A model generated the notes under the pieces. It was given only the letters and a program-made list of their open reading frames with translations. It made no database searches and had not been told where the DNA came from. A program made the translations under genes and the position numbers. A stretch of DNA of 64,000 nucleotides from Lineus longissimus (taxonomy: Eukaryota > Nemertea > Pilidiophora > Heteronemertea > Lineidae). Shown here in pieces: positions 25,557 to 36,724 of this stretch (position 1 is the stretch's first letter; each line of letters starts with the position of its first letter). Location: assembly GCF_910592395.1 (NCBI RefSeq), contig NC_088321.1, positions 4,896,001 to 4,960,000 on the forward strand, in the 5' to 3' direction.

Positions 25557-27231
25557 GTTGTCATCGGACACGTGCGAAGTTGGTGGTGTGCTTTGCTGCC
25601 TGGTTGATGTGCTTGAGCGCTGAATGACGAGGCTGGGTGCAGGGCGTTTTGGTCTCCTTGTTGTGGAACGTATGTCGGGCAGGTCTGGTGATTTTTGCCG
25701 GGATGTCGAAGGCGCCGGATTGTTCGCCAGGTCTGGTTGCGGTCGTCGTGCTGCTGTTGGCCTTTGGTTGTGGCCGATGCGCAATTGGCAGGGACGTTCG
25801 ACTGCTATTTCAACTTGGAGGCGTGGATTGGCAATGTGTGGTAGGTGGTACAGTGGGGCGTCCTCGAGGATTGCAGCTGGTCGGACAGACGTGATGTGGA
25901 ATGTGGGCGGCTGCACTTCTTCGTCGGTGGCTTTAATACCAGGCTTGTACCAGCCGCAGATTTCCCAAGAGATGTTGTTGGTAGCATAGTGCTGCAGCAC
26001 ATTAGTGATTGCTGCCCTGAATTCTAGCATGGGGATAGGTGTACTGGTTGTCTGCAAGAACAATGGTGATGTTGTTTAAAACATGGTGTTAATAGTTTCA
26101 TTTCTGCATTCAGTGGGAGTTGGATGCTACATCTGGAGGTCAGGTTGTAAGACGTGAAGGTATGGCCAGTAACAGTTCCTGAATAAACATTATCATGGGT
26201 TTCGGTACTGTAAAAAAGAAAGGGTGGTTGAGGAAGGGTGCTGATGGTCTGCACTGATACGGTTGTGACAGTTGTTTTGGGGATGGACTATATGTGGTAG
26301 GCTGTCTTACCTTCATGGCAGCTGAGGTCAGGAACAACTTCGTGAAGTTAGTCGACTTGAACGCCACTCGTGATATGTTAGCTGTTGCTGAGGTGATGCG
26401 GCAGGATAGGAGGCGTGTGTTGATGTCCTCTGTAACTAATGCTGGGCATGGTGACGGCTCGTCATGCTGTCCATCACAAAGTTGTGCCCCGCAGCCAGTG
26501 ATAATGTTGGCTTTTGTAATGCGGATATCAGCATTTGTGACGAAGATGGCCTTCGGTACCATTGTGTCCACATATTCCATGACATATGGTCGTGTTTGGC
26601 GGATCGTCATGGTGGGTTTCAGTGGGAGTAGTGGCTGTTCCACAGTCAGGGTCGGTACATTTTTGATGGATGATTTGCGCTCTGGTTCAAACAGACCAAC
26701 AGTGGCTCCAACCCATGGCACATTCTGCACTTTGAAGAGGAGTTTGCTCTGTAGAGAAGTTTCTGTCATAATGTAGAAGAGGGATCCTTCTCTGATGTCT
26801 CTGAAAGGAGGTGAATAGGTGAGTATAGGAAGAATGGTGACTGCCTGTCATAGTGGTGGTTGTTACAAGGACATTAATTGTTTATGTCGACTAATATGTT
26901 CATGGAAATGTGATGAGGAATGTCATGTTTATGGGAATGTGATGACAATAGTTTGGGCCAATTTAGCTTGGTGCAGAGTGTTGATGTTGTCTACTAACCT
27001 CAGGAGGATTAGCCTGTCATACGGCTTGTCCAGTTTGCTTGCTTTTCCAGGCTGTGTGGGCTTGCGTGATTTGTTTTTCTTTATTTTCAGGATTTCTGCT
27101 GTCATGCGTGATTCATCGGAGAGATCCGGGTTGGCAACGAGTTCACTGATGGTGATGTCTTGTATGTTTTGGTTGTTGAAAATGTCAATGGCTCCTTGTA
27201 CGTCCCCGTGTTCAATGTATTGGGCCAGCAT
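25557..27231 (-). CDS. Second E gene, spliced (possible ssDNA-binding accessory protein)
   Basis: Exon 1 runs from the ATG at 27231 (just after a TTTCAG acceptor at 27239) to a GAG|GTTAGT donor at 26999. Exon 2 is 26800-26311, from a CCTTTCAG acceptor to an AAG|GTAAGA donor. The phases match and give 241 residues. The join reads LILLRDIREGSLFYIM and continues VQNVPWVGATVGLFEP, with a Cys-containing segment CGAQLCDGQHD. Later exons are less certain: an in-phase acceptor at 26248, and a last exon from 26051 to a stop at 25557 with a Pro/Ser/Arg-rich tail. No family was recognised with certainty. Its place behind a Rep-helicase gene recalls RPA-like OB-fold partners of some Helitrons, but that is inference. 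Confidence 0.55.
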
Positions 27232-27454
27232 GGTTGTACTGAAATGAGAATGTAAGAGAAATATTGGAACATTTAAAAGACGCCATAAGGTGGATATTTT
27301 ACAATGCAAAGGATATTGTATGTGAGGAGCCTTTTGCTGGTTCATATGGAGATATAAATGCCTGGATTATGATCTGGAAAGGAATGGATTTTGTTAATAA
27401 CAATACATGGAGAGGGAATGTTTGTACCTGTTGGTTATTTTAGTGCTGCAGGTT

Positions 27455-30400
27455 CTACAAGATGTTTCCCAGTTGTTCCCATATGAGTTGTGGGTGTCTT
27501 GCACGGAACGTGTTGAAGACGATGCGGCCATTTGTTAGGATGCTTCGTGTGTTAGGGGCAGCATCCCTTCCATTGAAGCGGTGCCACATGGATTCGAACC
27601 GTTTTCGTTGAGTAATGTTCTCTGCATCCAGAGCCGTGCCAGGGAAGCGATATATGACAACAAAGCATCGCCAAGGACACAAGTTAGGATTGTTTGTGAG
27701 AGCCGCTCCGTAGCCTGTGTTATGTTGTCTGAGGCGTCTGTTGATATTGCTGGTTTCGCCGACATAAGCATATTCTCTATTTTGTGTGCTTACTAACATG
27801 TACACTACACCAACGTCTGCTTGCGGCAAGTGGAATGGTGGTGGTGGAATTGGGTTGTTGCTATGGTTTAGTTCTGGTGCAACTGCCTGTGACTGTATTG
27901 CGTGCAGTACATGGTCAATATGATTTGTCCATGGGGGAGTCTGCTCCAACAATTTCCTTTGTGCCAGCATAGTGTCATCATGATCTTGGGAAACAAAGAT
28001 GATGTTGTCCAATGTACGCACTCGGCTAATAAGAACCAGGAGTTGTTGCCTGTCCCACAGTCTGTAGCGATGATTTTGTAGTGAGATTTGGGTAGCAATC
28101 TTGGAACATGTTTCGCCAAGAGCTCGATGAACAGTTATGCTTGCATAGTAGGTCACACGGTATTGTGTGCGGCGTGCCTTTGCCTTCCCATTACCAACGA
28201 GGATTAGAGGACATGGAGTTGGTTTGAGGCTGAATCTTTCCCAGCCAGGCATGTCTGGGATGTCGTGTGCATTGACATTGCGTTCTCCAGGTGGGACAAG
28301 TTTAAGCCACAACTTGTGGTTTTCGCCATGCGGCAGTTCTTGTACTATACAAAGTTGTCCTTGTGAGAAGCGGGGCAAGGTGCGTGTGGAATTGGGGTTG
28401 TTGTATGTTAAACGAAGGATTTGATTAATGAAGAGGACTAATTTGGCTTTTTCTGCGCAATGCTTTGATAGTTGGTTTTGTACTGTTGCATTGGCCTTCG
28501 ACCAGATTCCAGTTGAACTTTCGGCCTCATCATAGGCTGCATATGTGGCAGAAGTGACTGTTGGGTCGCTAACATTTTTCTCTAAGTAGTTCTGTTCTAT
28601 TTCCTGACATGCAGCTTTTGTGCCAACAATTTTCAGAGCATCATCTGGGACATCTGACCACGAGGGGACACTGTGAGGCAGGCACCTGCGTTGCAGGATG
28701 TGGAGAATATCTTCGACTTGGTCGTCAGGTATTGTAGTAGTGCGCATACAGTCAATGATGAATTGCAGGTCAGCGTCGCATGCAGATCGTACGAACTTGG
28801 ACATTGGTATCAGTTTGAAGGAGCATATCATGTGGTGACTAGTCCAGATGGGTGTTCCCTTCACTGGTGGTAGCTGATGTGGATCGCCGGATGCTATAAT
28901 TGTAACACCACCAAATGGAGCTTGGCACTGACGAATGATTCTGAGTAAGGTGTCGATGACGGCTAGCATGTCTGCTGAAAGAAGACCTATTTCTTCGAAG
29001 AAGAGGAGTTGCAGCTTCTGTAGAAAGGCAAGCCTTACTGGGTATCTCTGGAGTTGACTGAGAGCTTTTTGAACAATGTACTGAACAGTGTAGAAGTTGT
29101 TCTGAAGGACTGGTATACCGAAGACCATGTGTATATGCGTTCCGCCTAATTGCCTGGCTCGTTCGGAAGTGACAGCTACAAGTAATGTGGGTATGTTAAG
29201 TGATAGTGCATATGTGTTGGCGATGAGGAGGATGTGTGTTTTTCCGCAGCCTGGTGGTCCAAGTAAAATGTAGGATAATTGGTTGTTGTGCCGCTGTGAC
29301 GAGCTGTCAATGGCAGTCGCACACACTTGAAGTGCATGGGTTTGTTCAATGAAACTTTCTTCACTCTGTCCTTGGGCCTGAAGTACACGTGGTTGGAAGG
29401 CAATCGCACCAAGCTTGAAGTCGTCAATGGATGGGAAGTCGGGAATGAGCTGCTCGCTCAAAATGTCTATAGCACTATTTCTGATGAACTGCTGGTATTG
29501 TTGAAGAGCGGCTTTTGCAGCATCCTCAATTTCCGCATCTGTTGCCTTGGGCAGTGGGGAGTCTGCGACTGTGCCGAGGAGAATAGTTTGTAACGCTTGG
29601 AGTGCATCTGCCAGAATTTTGGAGAATGTTCGTGACCCAACTGGTTGCCAAATGAGTTGTTCTAATACATAGCGGCGTGCGAGGCTTTTCACATCATTTT
29701 CGGTTGGCACCTGCTGTTGTAGTAACTGAGCATTGTGAAAGGATGCCACCATATTAGGAGCACTGTATAAGTCCAGTTCCGTAACAAACTCGCCCATTGT
29801 AAGCAGGATGTGCACAAAGAATGCTGGTATGTTGGATGGACTAGGACTGTGCAGCACGACAACATTGCGCTTGGTTTTGGTTGTGTCAACGAAACGTAGG
29901 TAGTGGTCAGTGTGGAGTAGGTTCTGACGGTCGGCTGTGAGTGGTAAGAAGATATGAGCATATAGTTGCTGGGCTATAGTTGCGTGGTCATCATTTGGAG
30001 ATGTTGTGATCTCATAGATATAATTTGCTGCCTCGAGTACATGCGCATGCCTGAGTTTGACAGTACGGCCAGTGCCATCTAGCCAGTAGGAAAGACTGAG
30101 AACTGGATCAGTTGTCGCCTTTTGGTTCCTTTCCCATGTGAACCACCTGAGGTACAATTCCAAGTTGCAGAAAATAGTGAGTTCAGGAGGGCGTATAGAA
30201 AACGAACTGGTGGTGTCTAAGTAGAAGTTGCCTTCCTGATATGACTGAATAGCTGTTTCCTGTGAGGGTGTGAAGTGGCGCCAATTCGGATAGTTCATTC
30301 GTTGTTCCACAGTGTCTGGGACTCCTCCTCCCCCTTCTTGTCGTTCTCTTTTCTTTGGTGCACATTTCTTGACAATGGCGTAGCGGTATTCTGGAGCTTT

Positions 30401-33400
30401 GGTGGAGGCGTTTGTGTAATCACAGCTGGCAAGTACATATGGGAACTGTAAGGAGTACCAGATCATCTCTGTGAGTGGTAATTCTCGCCCTAAGGTCCCC
30501 GATCGTTGATTGGCATTGTGTAGTCGTTGGCCTGTTATCTTTGAGTTCACGAGGGGGTGAGCTTCCACATGGACTGCATTACCAGAAGTTGACGGATGGA
30601 CACTAACATGCCTTTTTTCATCACTGCCAGCTGCGTACTTTGCGAGGTAGGATACCTGAAACTTTCGATCGCAGACCTGTACATTGGTTGAAGCTTTCAT
30701 CGCAACGAAGAGCCTGGGTACAGTTGGTACAAAGTGTTCATCTGGTTGTGCTGGATAATGCCACATGCCAGCAGAGAATTCTGGTCCTGTGTACCAGTGG
30801 TGTTTACATGGACATAGTGTTGCTAAGTCGAGATATGCTAGGCGATCGTAAGTGGCATCATCATATAGGTTTGTGGCGCTGTTGAAAGAGTAATGGAAGC
30901 TAGGCGAATGTCGTGGCACACGACAGATTAGGGTATCATCGTTCCCCTTTCGTTTCATGCAACGACTGTTAGCCATTAAGCAGCTGTGCTGTTGAAGTGT
31001 TGATGCTGCTTGTTGCAGGTGAGTATAGTCCGCATCATTCTGAACCAGGCCGTCTTGGAGGAGAGTTTGGAAATCTGTTCCTGCATCCGTTGACCACATG
31101 GTAGCATTAGAGCAACGTACACGGGACAAAGTTTTGCTGGTGGGCTCATCTGCAACAGTAATGCCTGCATGAACGTGTGGGCGATTGCCCAAAGCTCCAG
31201 CGCTTTGGAACTCGAATCGCATCCAAGAAGATTTAACTGGTCCCAGGATTTGTTCATGGCTGCTTGTGATGTAATGCCAAATGTAGTGAACTGTTCGTTC
31301 CCATGCCCTGGTAAGGAGAACGGAGTAGTTTTGCAGAAGGTGTGCAAGGCTGATAGCCTCATTTCTGGTTGCCTCTTTGGTAATTGCTGCTCGAAGTGGT
31401 GCGACACCTGGAGTGCCACTGTCGTTACAGGTGAAGGTGAGGAAGTAGGTCCAAGCACCCTCAGTACGCAGTGTTGCTACTAAACGATTCACCTGCTTTT
31501 TGGCATCTAGTTCATCGAATTTGAGCAAGCTCTCCTGGGCGTCAGGAAAAATTTTCTGGGTGTTTCTCACAATAGCCTCTAAGCCTCGATGACAGGCGAC
31601 AGCTGCTGAGTTGCGGTTTAGATCACTGTTGAGAAGTGTGTCAAAGGCGAATTGCAAGTAGCTGTAATCATGAGAGGTCAGGATGCTGTTGTCCAAAATT
31701 CGAACTGTCATGTGATCTTTAAGGGATGGCAAGACTTTCAGGTGATTGTGGTGAGTGACATTGGTGAAGAGTGCTGAAGGCAACGCTCCTACAACGGAGT
31801 TGTTATGCGTAGTCCAGAAAATACGTGGGAACATCATACCCTCTGGATATATGAGTGGTACACTCCAGTCAGGCGATGAGCTGCAAACATTCTGCAACAT
31901 TTGTAATGTCGCCAAAGGAGGCTTTTGAGATGTTGCAGTTCGTGTCATGACACGGAGATGATGGTTCAGGTAGAAATGGCCAGAAGTAGCAGAACTGGAG
32001 TCGGCAGCAAAGAGTGGTGTTACGCTGGTGTCAGTGATTACTGGACAGTAGTCATCATCTTCATTTGTTGCGCCGAGTGGATAAAGTGTGGACGGGTCAG
32101 TGAGGTGACTTGTTTCGCCTGGTGTGTCCATCTCATCCACGAACTGTACTCTGTAGTCATTAGGTGCATCATCGACGTCAGATGGGGTGTTCAAGTGGTG
32201 TTGGTGGTTCACAGCAGATGCTGCATGCCCGTCATTTGATGTCTGGACGAACGGGCCATAATGGCCCACTGTAAATGTGTGGGAGTCAGTGTTGCTGAAT
32301 GCCGCTTTGAAATGCTTGCTGCAGACGCCAATGGTGCACTGTTGGTCTGGAAAACCATGTGGGCAACACCAGTGAATTGGACTGGTACAGGTTGGAACTG
32401 AACATTGAATATGCTGGTGGTGACGCTTTCTGATGAGAAGTTGGTCGTGACTGATGCAGTATCCTTGGACTTGTCCACAGCATCGTTCAATCATTGCTCT
32501 CTGAGCTGGCTTGATTCTGTACTTAGCACGTACATAAACAAGTAAGAGGTGCTGTCCTGGGTTCATGTCATGCTGCATTGTCCCACATGATTGCCAAGTA
32601 GAGACGTCCTCAAACCATCTTGAACTGAAGAAGCAATGTGCATTTACTGTCATCCCAAGCATGAGGCGCCATGTGCCGTGGTGAAGTTCAGTTGGCGCAT
32701 GTGCAGGTGGATCAGGTGGGAGGTGGTCACGCCTGGTGACGAGTATTATATTGTCATTGTCATTAGACCTTGGAAGTGTTTGTAGGTCATTGACTGTGTT
32801 AATTGTAATAGCCTGTACTCCGGTACAGAAGTCCTGCAGCGATGTAGCTAACTGTTCATGGATACTGTTGGAATTGGATGTTGGTTGCAGGGAATCTAGA
32901 GCCTGTCGTTCCTTTTGCGTTAGGTCTTTGCTGCAGTTGGAATGAATGAAACGCTGGATGGCAGTGGTGAGGTGACGTTGTGGTGCGACGTTGACTGTAG
33001 ATTTCCATATAGCTGTAAGTAAGGCCTCATATAAGTGGGTGCTGTTCATGAATGCCGTGATCAGTGCATATTTGAATTTGCCCAGTGGCCTGGCAATGCG
33101 GTGGCCAAGAAATTGTGCTGGTGAAATAAGAAATGGGGAGTGCCCACTTGCTGTGGCTGGATGTACAATAATCGCACAGTCCTTGGGTTCAGCAGAAACT
33201 GTTGAAGGATCACCTTCAGCTCGGTTGAGGCCAGTGCTACGTGTTTTAGCATTATTATATGCCTGTGAAAGCAGGAATGCATCTTCGACATGGACATATG
33301 TCCCTGAATCTTTATGTTCTTGGACAAGGTGTGGTGGGGGTTTGCGGTCATGGGCGGAGTAGTGTTCGAGGAGTGGTGATACAGTTGTCGCCAAATGTGA

Positions 33401-34429
33401 ACTTTGCTGAGCGAAATGTTTTATTTCTGGACGATTTGCCAGCACGAGACCTTTAGCCAGGGCTATATCCTCACTCGTGTGGTATGTGTCGACCTTTGGT
33501 ACGATTTTGAATGTTGATAAACCGGCGGTGCTGCCTGTTTGCTGGTAAACGGGAAAGGATGTATTGCAGGAGTTGGACTGACCAATACGAATGTTGTTGC
33601 CAGTTATGACTGCAGGTGCCATAACATCTGGAGCCAAGGGAGCCACATTTCTCAGAATAGGGTTGGAAGGCACATGTAACCAGGCCATGTCTGAGTGAGC
33701 ATGTACTGATGGAGCACACATCAATATACAGAGAGTGTTGTCCTTGTCTACCAAAAGAGTGGGAGCTGCTGTCCACTGTAAGTCATGGTGGGGTTTTAAC
33801 CAATCGGAACGAGCACCACTGAAGAAATATGGATCAGCATCAAATGATTTAAAGTGTTCCGCAATCCTACTGAAGAAGTGGACTGCTGGGACAGCTCGCA
33901 GTTTACCACGATGCAGATCATCCGGGAACATGAAGCAACCCATAGGACACCTAACAATTGGGTAACAGAATTCGTTCAGGGCTGAAGTTAACTGACCCAG
34001 TTGACCACTTTGTATGCATTCATGAAAAGTGCCGAGTTGTTTAGTAACATCCTGAAAATGTGGCTGCAGGTGTTGGGATCGTTGCATTTCAGCTGTCCAA
34101 ATGTCCAGCACTGGTAGCCACGAGTCTCTGAGGGGGTGAGGAAGGAAGTGCATAAGTCTTTCACTATTTGCATACCCAGGTTTACTGAGGCATGTCCATA
34201 CCACAGCAGGCCAACAATCCGCCCATATAGCAGTGCGGAGTTTCTGTGTTGGAGGGCAGACAGAGGAGCAGCATTGATGACAAACCAGCTGACCAGGTAC
34301 CATACCACATTTGTCACCATATTGGCGCTTGATGATATGTTTGTTGTACGAATTGTCTGCATTTAATTCCTTTAGAGTGATGGGGTAGTGAAGAGTTGAT
34401 GTGCGATGGCAAATAGCACAGTTGTTCAT
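27455..34429 (-). CDS. Giant Rep (HUH/Y2)-PIF1 helicase-GIY-YIG nuclease protein
   Basis: Intact frame of 2,324 residues from the ATG at 34429, which lies 10 nt after a TTTTCAG acceptor. The open frame extends further upstream only via non-ATG codons. Domains: an N-terminal Cys cluster (CAIC at 4-7, then CHQC); a second Cys/His-rich cluster at about 650-706; Rep motif FLTFTCN at 996-1002; the HUH motif HVH at 1085-1087; tyrosines 1261 and 1265 in SYLAKYAAG, the Y-x3-Y spacing of Helitron nucleases. Next is an SF1B helicase: Walker A GPPGCGKT at 1724, FFEE at about 1810, GDPHQLPP at 1848 and a late SRVR motif near 2130. The C-terminus (about 2205-2324) is GIY-YIG-like, with VVY2210, Y2222-VG, RRLRQH and E2279. 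It should nick, unwind and replicate element DNA. A fused GIY-YIG replaces the endonuclease of Helentrons. No stop or frameshift was seen. Confidence 0.88.
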   Translation of the reverse strand: MNNCAICHRTSTLHYPITLKELNADNSYNKHIIKRQYGDKCGMVPGQLVCHQCCSSVCPPTQKLRTAIWADCWPAVVWTCLSKPGYANSERLMHFLPHPLRDSWLPVLDIWTAEMQRSQHLQPHFQDVTKQLGTFHECIQSGQLGQLTSALNEFCYPIVRCPMGCFMFPDDLHRGKLRAVPAVHFFSRIAEHFKSFDADPYFFSGARSDWLKPHHDLQWTAAPTLLVDKDNTLCILMCAPSVHAHSDMAWLHVPSNPILRNVAPLAPDVMAPAVITGNNIRIGQSNSCNTSFPVYQQTGSTAGLSTFKIVPKVDTYHTSEDIALAKGLVLANRPEIKHFAQQSSHLATTVSPLLEHYSAHDRKPPPHLVQEHKDSGTYVHVEDAFLLSQAYNNAKTRSTGLNRAEGDPSTVSAEPKDCAIIVHPATASGHSPFLISPAQFLGHRIARPLGKFKYALITAFMNSTHLYEALLTAIWKSTVNVAPQRHLTTAIQRFIHSNCSKDLTQKERQALDSLQPTSNSNSIHEQLATSLQDFCTGVQAITINTVNDLQTLPRSNDNDNIILVTRRDHLPPDPPAHAPTELHHGTWRLMLGMTVNAHCFFSSRWFEDVSTWQSCGTMQHDMNPGQHLLLVYVRAKYRIKPAQRAMIERCCGQVQGYCISHDQLLIRKRHHQHIQCSVPTCTSPIHWCCPHGFPDQQCTIGVCSKHFKAAFSNTDSHTFTVGHYGPFVQTSNDGHAASAVNHQHHLNTPSDVDDAPNDYRVQFVDEMDTPGETSHLTDPSTLYPLGATNEDDDYCPVITDTSVTPLFAADSSSATSGHFYLNHHLRVMTRTATSQKPPLATLQMLQNVCSSSPDWSVPLIYPEGMMFPRIFWTTHNNSVVGALPSALFTNVTHHNHLKVLPSLKDHMTVRILDNSILTSHDYSYLQFAFDTLLNSDLNRNSAAVACHRGLEAIVRNTQKIFPDAQESLLKFDELDAKKQVNRLVATLRTEGAWTYFLTFTCNDSGTPGVAPLRAAITKEATRNEAISLAHLLQNYSVLLTRAWERTVHYIWHYITSSHEQILGPVKSSWMRFEFQSAGALGNRPHVHAGITVADEPTSKTLSRVRCSNATMWSTDAGTDFQTLLQDGLVQNDADYTHLQQAASTLQQHSCLMANSRCMKRKGNDDTLICRVPRHSPSFHYSFNSATNLYDDATYDRLAYLDLATLCPCKHHWYTGPEFSAGMWHYPAQPDEHFVPTVPRLFVAMKASTNVQVCDRKFQVSYLAKYAAGSDEKRHVSVHPSTSGNAVHVEAHPLVNSKITGQRLHNANQRSGTLGRELPLTEMIWYSLQFPYVLASCDYTNASTKAPEYRYAIVKKCAPKKRERQEGGGGVPDTVEQRMNYPNWRHFTPSQETAIQSYQEGNFYLDTTSSFSIRPPELTIFCNLELYLRWFTWERNQKATTDPVLSLSYWLDGTGRTVKLRHAHVLEAANYIYEITTSPNDDHATIAQQLYAHIFLPLTADRQNLLHTDHYLRFVDTTKTKRNVVVLHSPSPSNIPAFFVHILLTMGEFVTELDLYSAPNMVASFHNAQLLQQQVPTENDVKSLARRYVLEQLIWQPVGSRTFSKILADALQALQTILLGTVADSPLPKATDAEIEDAAKAALQQYQQFIRNSAIDILSEQLIPDFPSIDDFKLGAIAFQPRVLQAQGQSEESFIEQTHALQVCATAIDSSSQRHNNQLSYILLGPPGCGKTHILLIANTYALSLNIPTLLVAVTSERARQLGGTHIHMVFGIPVLQNNFYTVQYIVQKALSQLQRYPVRLAFLQKLQLLFFEEIGLLSADMLAVIDTLLRIIRQCQAPFGGVTIIASGDPHQLPPVKGTPIWTSHHMICSFKLIPMSKFVRSACDADLQFIIDCMRTTTIPDDQVEDILHILQRRCLPHSVPSWSDVPDDALKIVGTKAACQEIEQNYLEKNVSDPTVTSATYAAYDEAESSTGIWSKANATVQNQLSKHCAEKAKLVLFINQILRLTYNNPNSTRTLPRFSQGQLCIVQELPHGENHKLWLKLVPPGERNVNAHDIPDMPGWERFSLKPTPCPLILVGNGKAKARRTQYRVTYYASITVHRALGETCSKIATQISLQNHRYRLWDRQQLLVLISRVRTLDNIIFVSQDHDDTMLAQRKLLEQTPPWTNHIDHVLHAIQSQAVAPELNHSNNPIPPPPFHLPQADVGVVYMLVSTQNREYAYVGETSNINRRLRQHNTGYGAALTNNPNLCPWRCFVVIYRFPGTALDAENITQRKRFESMWHRFNGRDAAPNTRSILTNGRIVFNTFRARHPQLIWEQLGNIL

Positions 34430-34565
34430 TGCATGACAGCTGAAAATGAATGTGATATCATAGAACTGAGGCGTTTGCAATGAGACTATAGGTGAAGTAG
34501 ACGCAAGGAGTGAAATGAGCCATCTTCCAGTGACTAATATACAGAGTAAGGGCACTGGGTGTTCT

Positions 34566-36016
34566 TAGATTCAGCATTGAATGCATTCCTTGTACAAGCG
34601 TGAATAGTGTGGACATACAGTGAGAGGTGAGAGACCCCTATTGACTACTTCTTGTAACTTTATGTTGGATATTATATTAGTATTGAACTTCTAGTCATGG
34701 AATATGAAGAAATTGAAGTTGTAGGCATGGAATATGAAAAATTATTCAACGGTGAAAGACATTATTCCATGAGGCTTTGCCGTGATCGCAAAGGACGCAA
34801 CGCGATTGGTTCACATGCTAATGAGGTATGATAATGATAATTACCTCTATAATGCTACTTGGATAGCAACAGTGCAACAGTGGTCTATGTCAATGTGTGC
34901 CTGTAATGTCAATGAAAGTATGATGAGGTGATGACGATAGTGCAATTATTTAATATTGGCAAGAGATCATACTACAACATAGGTCTTGTTTTTGACAGAT
35001 GACTGTGCGACATTCCCATTGGGTCTTGTTAGAGTCAGCGCTGCATGTATTCCTTGTACAAGCTTGAATAGTTGTGACGGACTTTGAGGGGTGAGAGACC
35101 CCTATCGGCTACTTCGTCTAACTTTATCTTGCCTACCTAGCTGCTAGCAATATTGGCCCTTTATCAAGACTGAAACCCACTGTGCGGGGCTAAGAAATTA
35201 CCTTTATAATCCTTTATAATGTTTATAATCCTATAACCTTTATAATCCTAGTTGGATAACTAGTTGGATAACTGTGGATATCTGTGGATGTGTGCCTGTA
35301 ATGATAATGAAAGTATCATGAGGTGATGACGATAGTGGAATGACGAAATATTGGAAAGAGATCTATTCCTAGAAGAACATATGTCCTGTTTTCCATGAGG
35401 CTTTGCCGTGATCGCAAAGGACGCAACGCGATTGGTTCACATGCTAATGAGGTATGATAATGATAATTACCTCTATAATGCTACTTGGATAGCAACGGTG
35501 CAACAGTGGTCTATGTCAATGTGTGCCTGTAATGTCAATGAAAGTATGATGAGGTGATGACGATAGTGCAATTATTTAATATTGGCAAGAGATCATACTA
35601 CAACATAGGTGTTGTTTTGACAGATGACTGTGCGACATTCCCATTGGGTCTTGTTAGAGTCAGCGCTGCATGTATTCCTTGTACAAGCTTGAATAGTTGT
35701 GACGGACTTTGAGGGGTGAGAGACCCCTATCGGCTACTTCGTCTAACTTTATCTTGCCTACCTAGCTGCTAGCAATAGTGGCCCTTTATCAAGACTGAAA
35801 CCCACTGTGCGGGGCTAAGAAATTACCTTTATAATCCTTTATAATGTTTATAATCCTATAACCTTTATAATCCTAGTTGGATAACTAGTTGCATAACTGT
35901 GGATATCTGTGGATGTGTGCCTGTAATGATAATGAAAGTATCATGAGGTGATGACGATAGTGGAATTACGAAATATTGGAAAGAGATCTATTCCTAGAAG
36001 AACATATGTCCTGTTT
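34566..36016. repeat. Tandem repeats upstream of the Rep gene
   Basis: A 626-bp unit is present twice in tandem (34765-35390 and 35391-36016), almost identical. A shorter diverged third copy of one block (ATTCCTTGTACAAGC, then GAGAGACCCCTAT) lies directly upstream of the gene at 34581-34665. Each unit is itself made of two diverged halves that share AATGAAAGTAT and GATGACGATAGTG. The region sits where the promoter should be. Confidence 0.85.
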
Positions 36017-36090
36017 TGACTACGTGGCGCATTTTAGAATCAGCAGTGAGCACTGTGTGTAACATGGTGGAGGCAGCGGAGATAATATCT

Positions 36091-36248
36091 GTGTCGAAAG
36101 TATTGTTATAGGGCCTTCCCTAGGCCCATGGGGTTAAATTTACAATCCACGATTGAAAAGACGTAAACTGTGTCGAAAGTATTGTTATAGGGCCTTCCCT
36201 AGGCCCATGGGGTTAAATTTACAATCCACGATTGAAAAGACGTAGTTT
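36091..36248. repeat. 79-bp tandem duplication
   Basis: Two almost identical 79-bp units (36091-36169 and 36170-36248), each containing the hairpin GGGCCTTCCCTAGGCCC. Confidence 0.9.
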
Positions 36249-36724
36249 GATCGCATTCAACTATTGAACAGTTGTGTTCCTTTAGTCAACCGATGACCTT
36301 TTGTTGGGCCATGATCGGGGATTGTAAACTGTAAATGTATTATGGACTGGGAGACGGGGGAAACACAAGTGAAATAGACCAAAACAAGTGATTTTGGGGC
36401 TTTGGTTTAGACGCATGCCCCACATGCGCCATGCGGGATTATACGGTTCATGTGAACTTGTTGACATCTATCTACATGATCTAGTGCTGTTATTGGTCAT
36501 GGACATGGTAGGCCTAATCATCATGGCTATATGTTTCAGGAAAAGCTCGGAGTAAAATGAACTGCCGATGAATAATGATGTTGTTCATGTTTACCATGTT
36601 TACTAGTACATAGCCATAGGGTATGCACTGGCCAGTGCACTTTCTGCACGTCGTCATGGTCATGTACGTGATACCTTGCATATTTTGTTTTTTGAATGCG
36701 CATGCTTTTTGGGCAAAATCACTT
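36249..36724. other. Spacer inside E
   Basis: Non-coding; no recognisable feature. Confidence 0.4.

Noticed and set aside
26140-26311. Reading the second E gene straight through the 26311 donor as one 209-codon frame
   Set aside because: A near-perfect AAG|GTAAGA donor and in-phase downstream acceptor make splicing more likely.
34430-34555. Extending the giant protein upstream to 34555
   Set aside because: The extension starts at GTG, crosses a strong TTTTCAG acceptor and has no conserved features; the ATG at 34429 is preferred.
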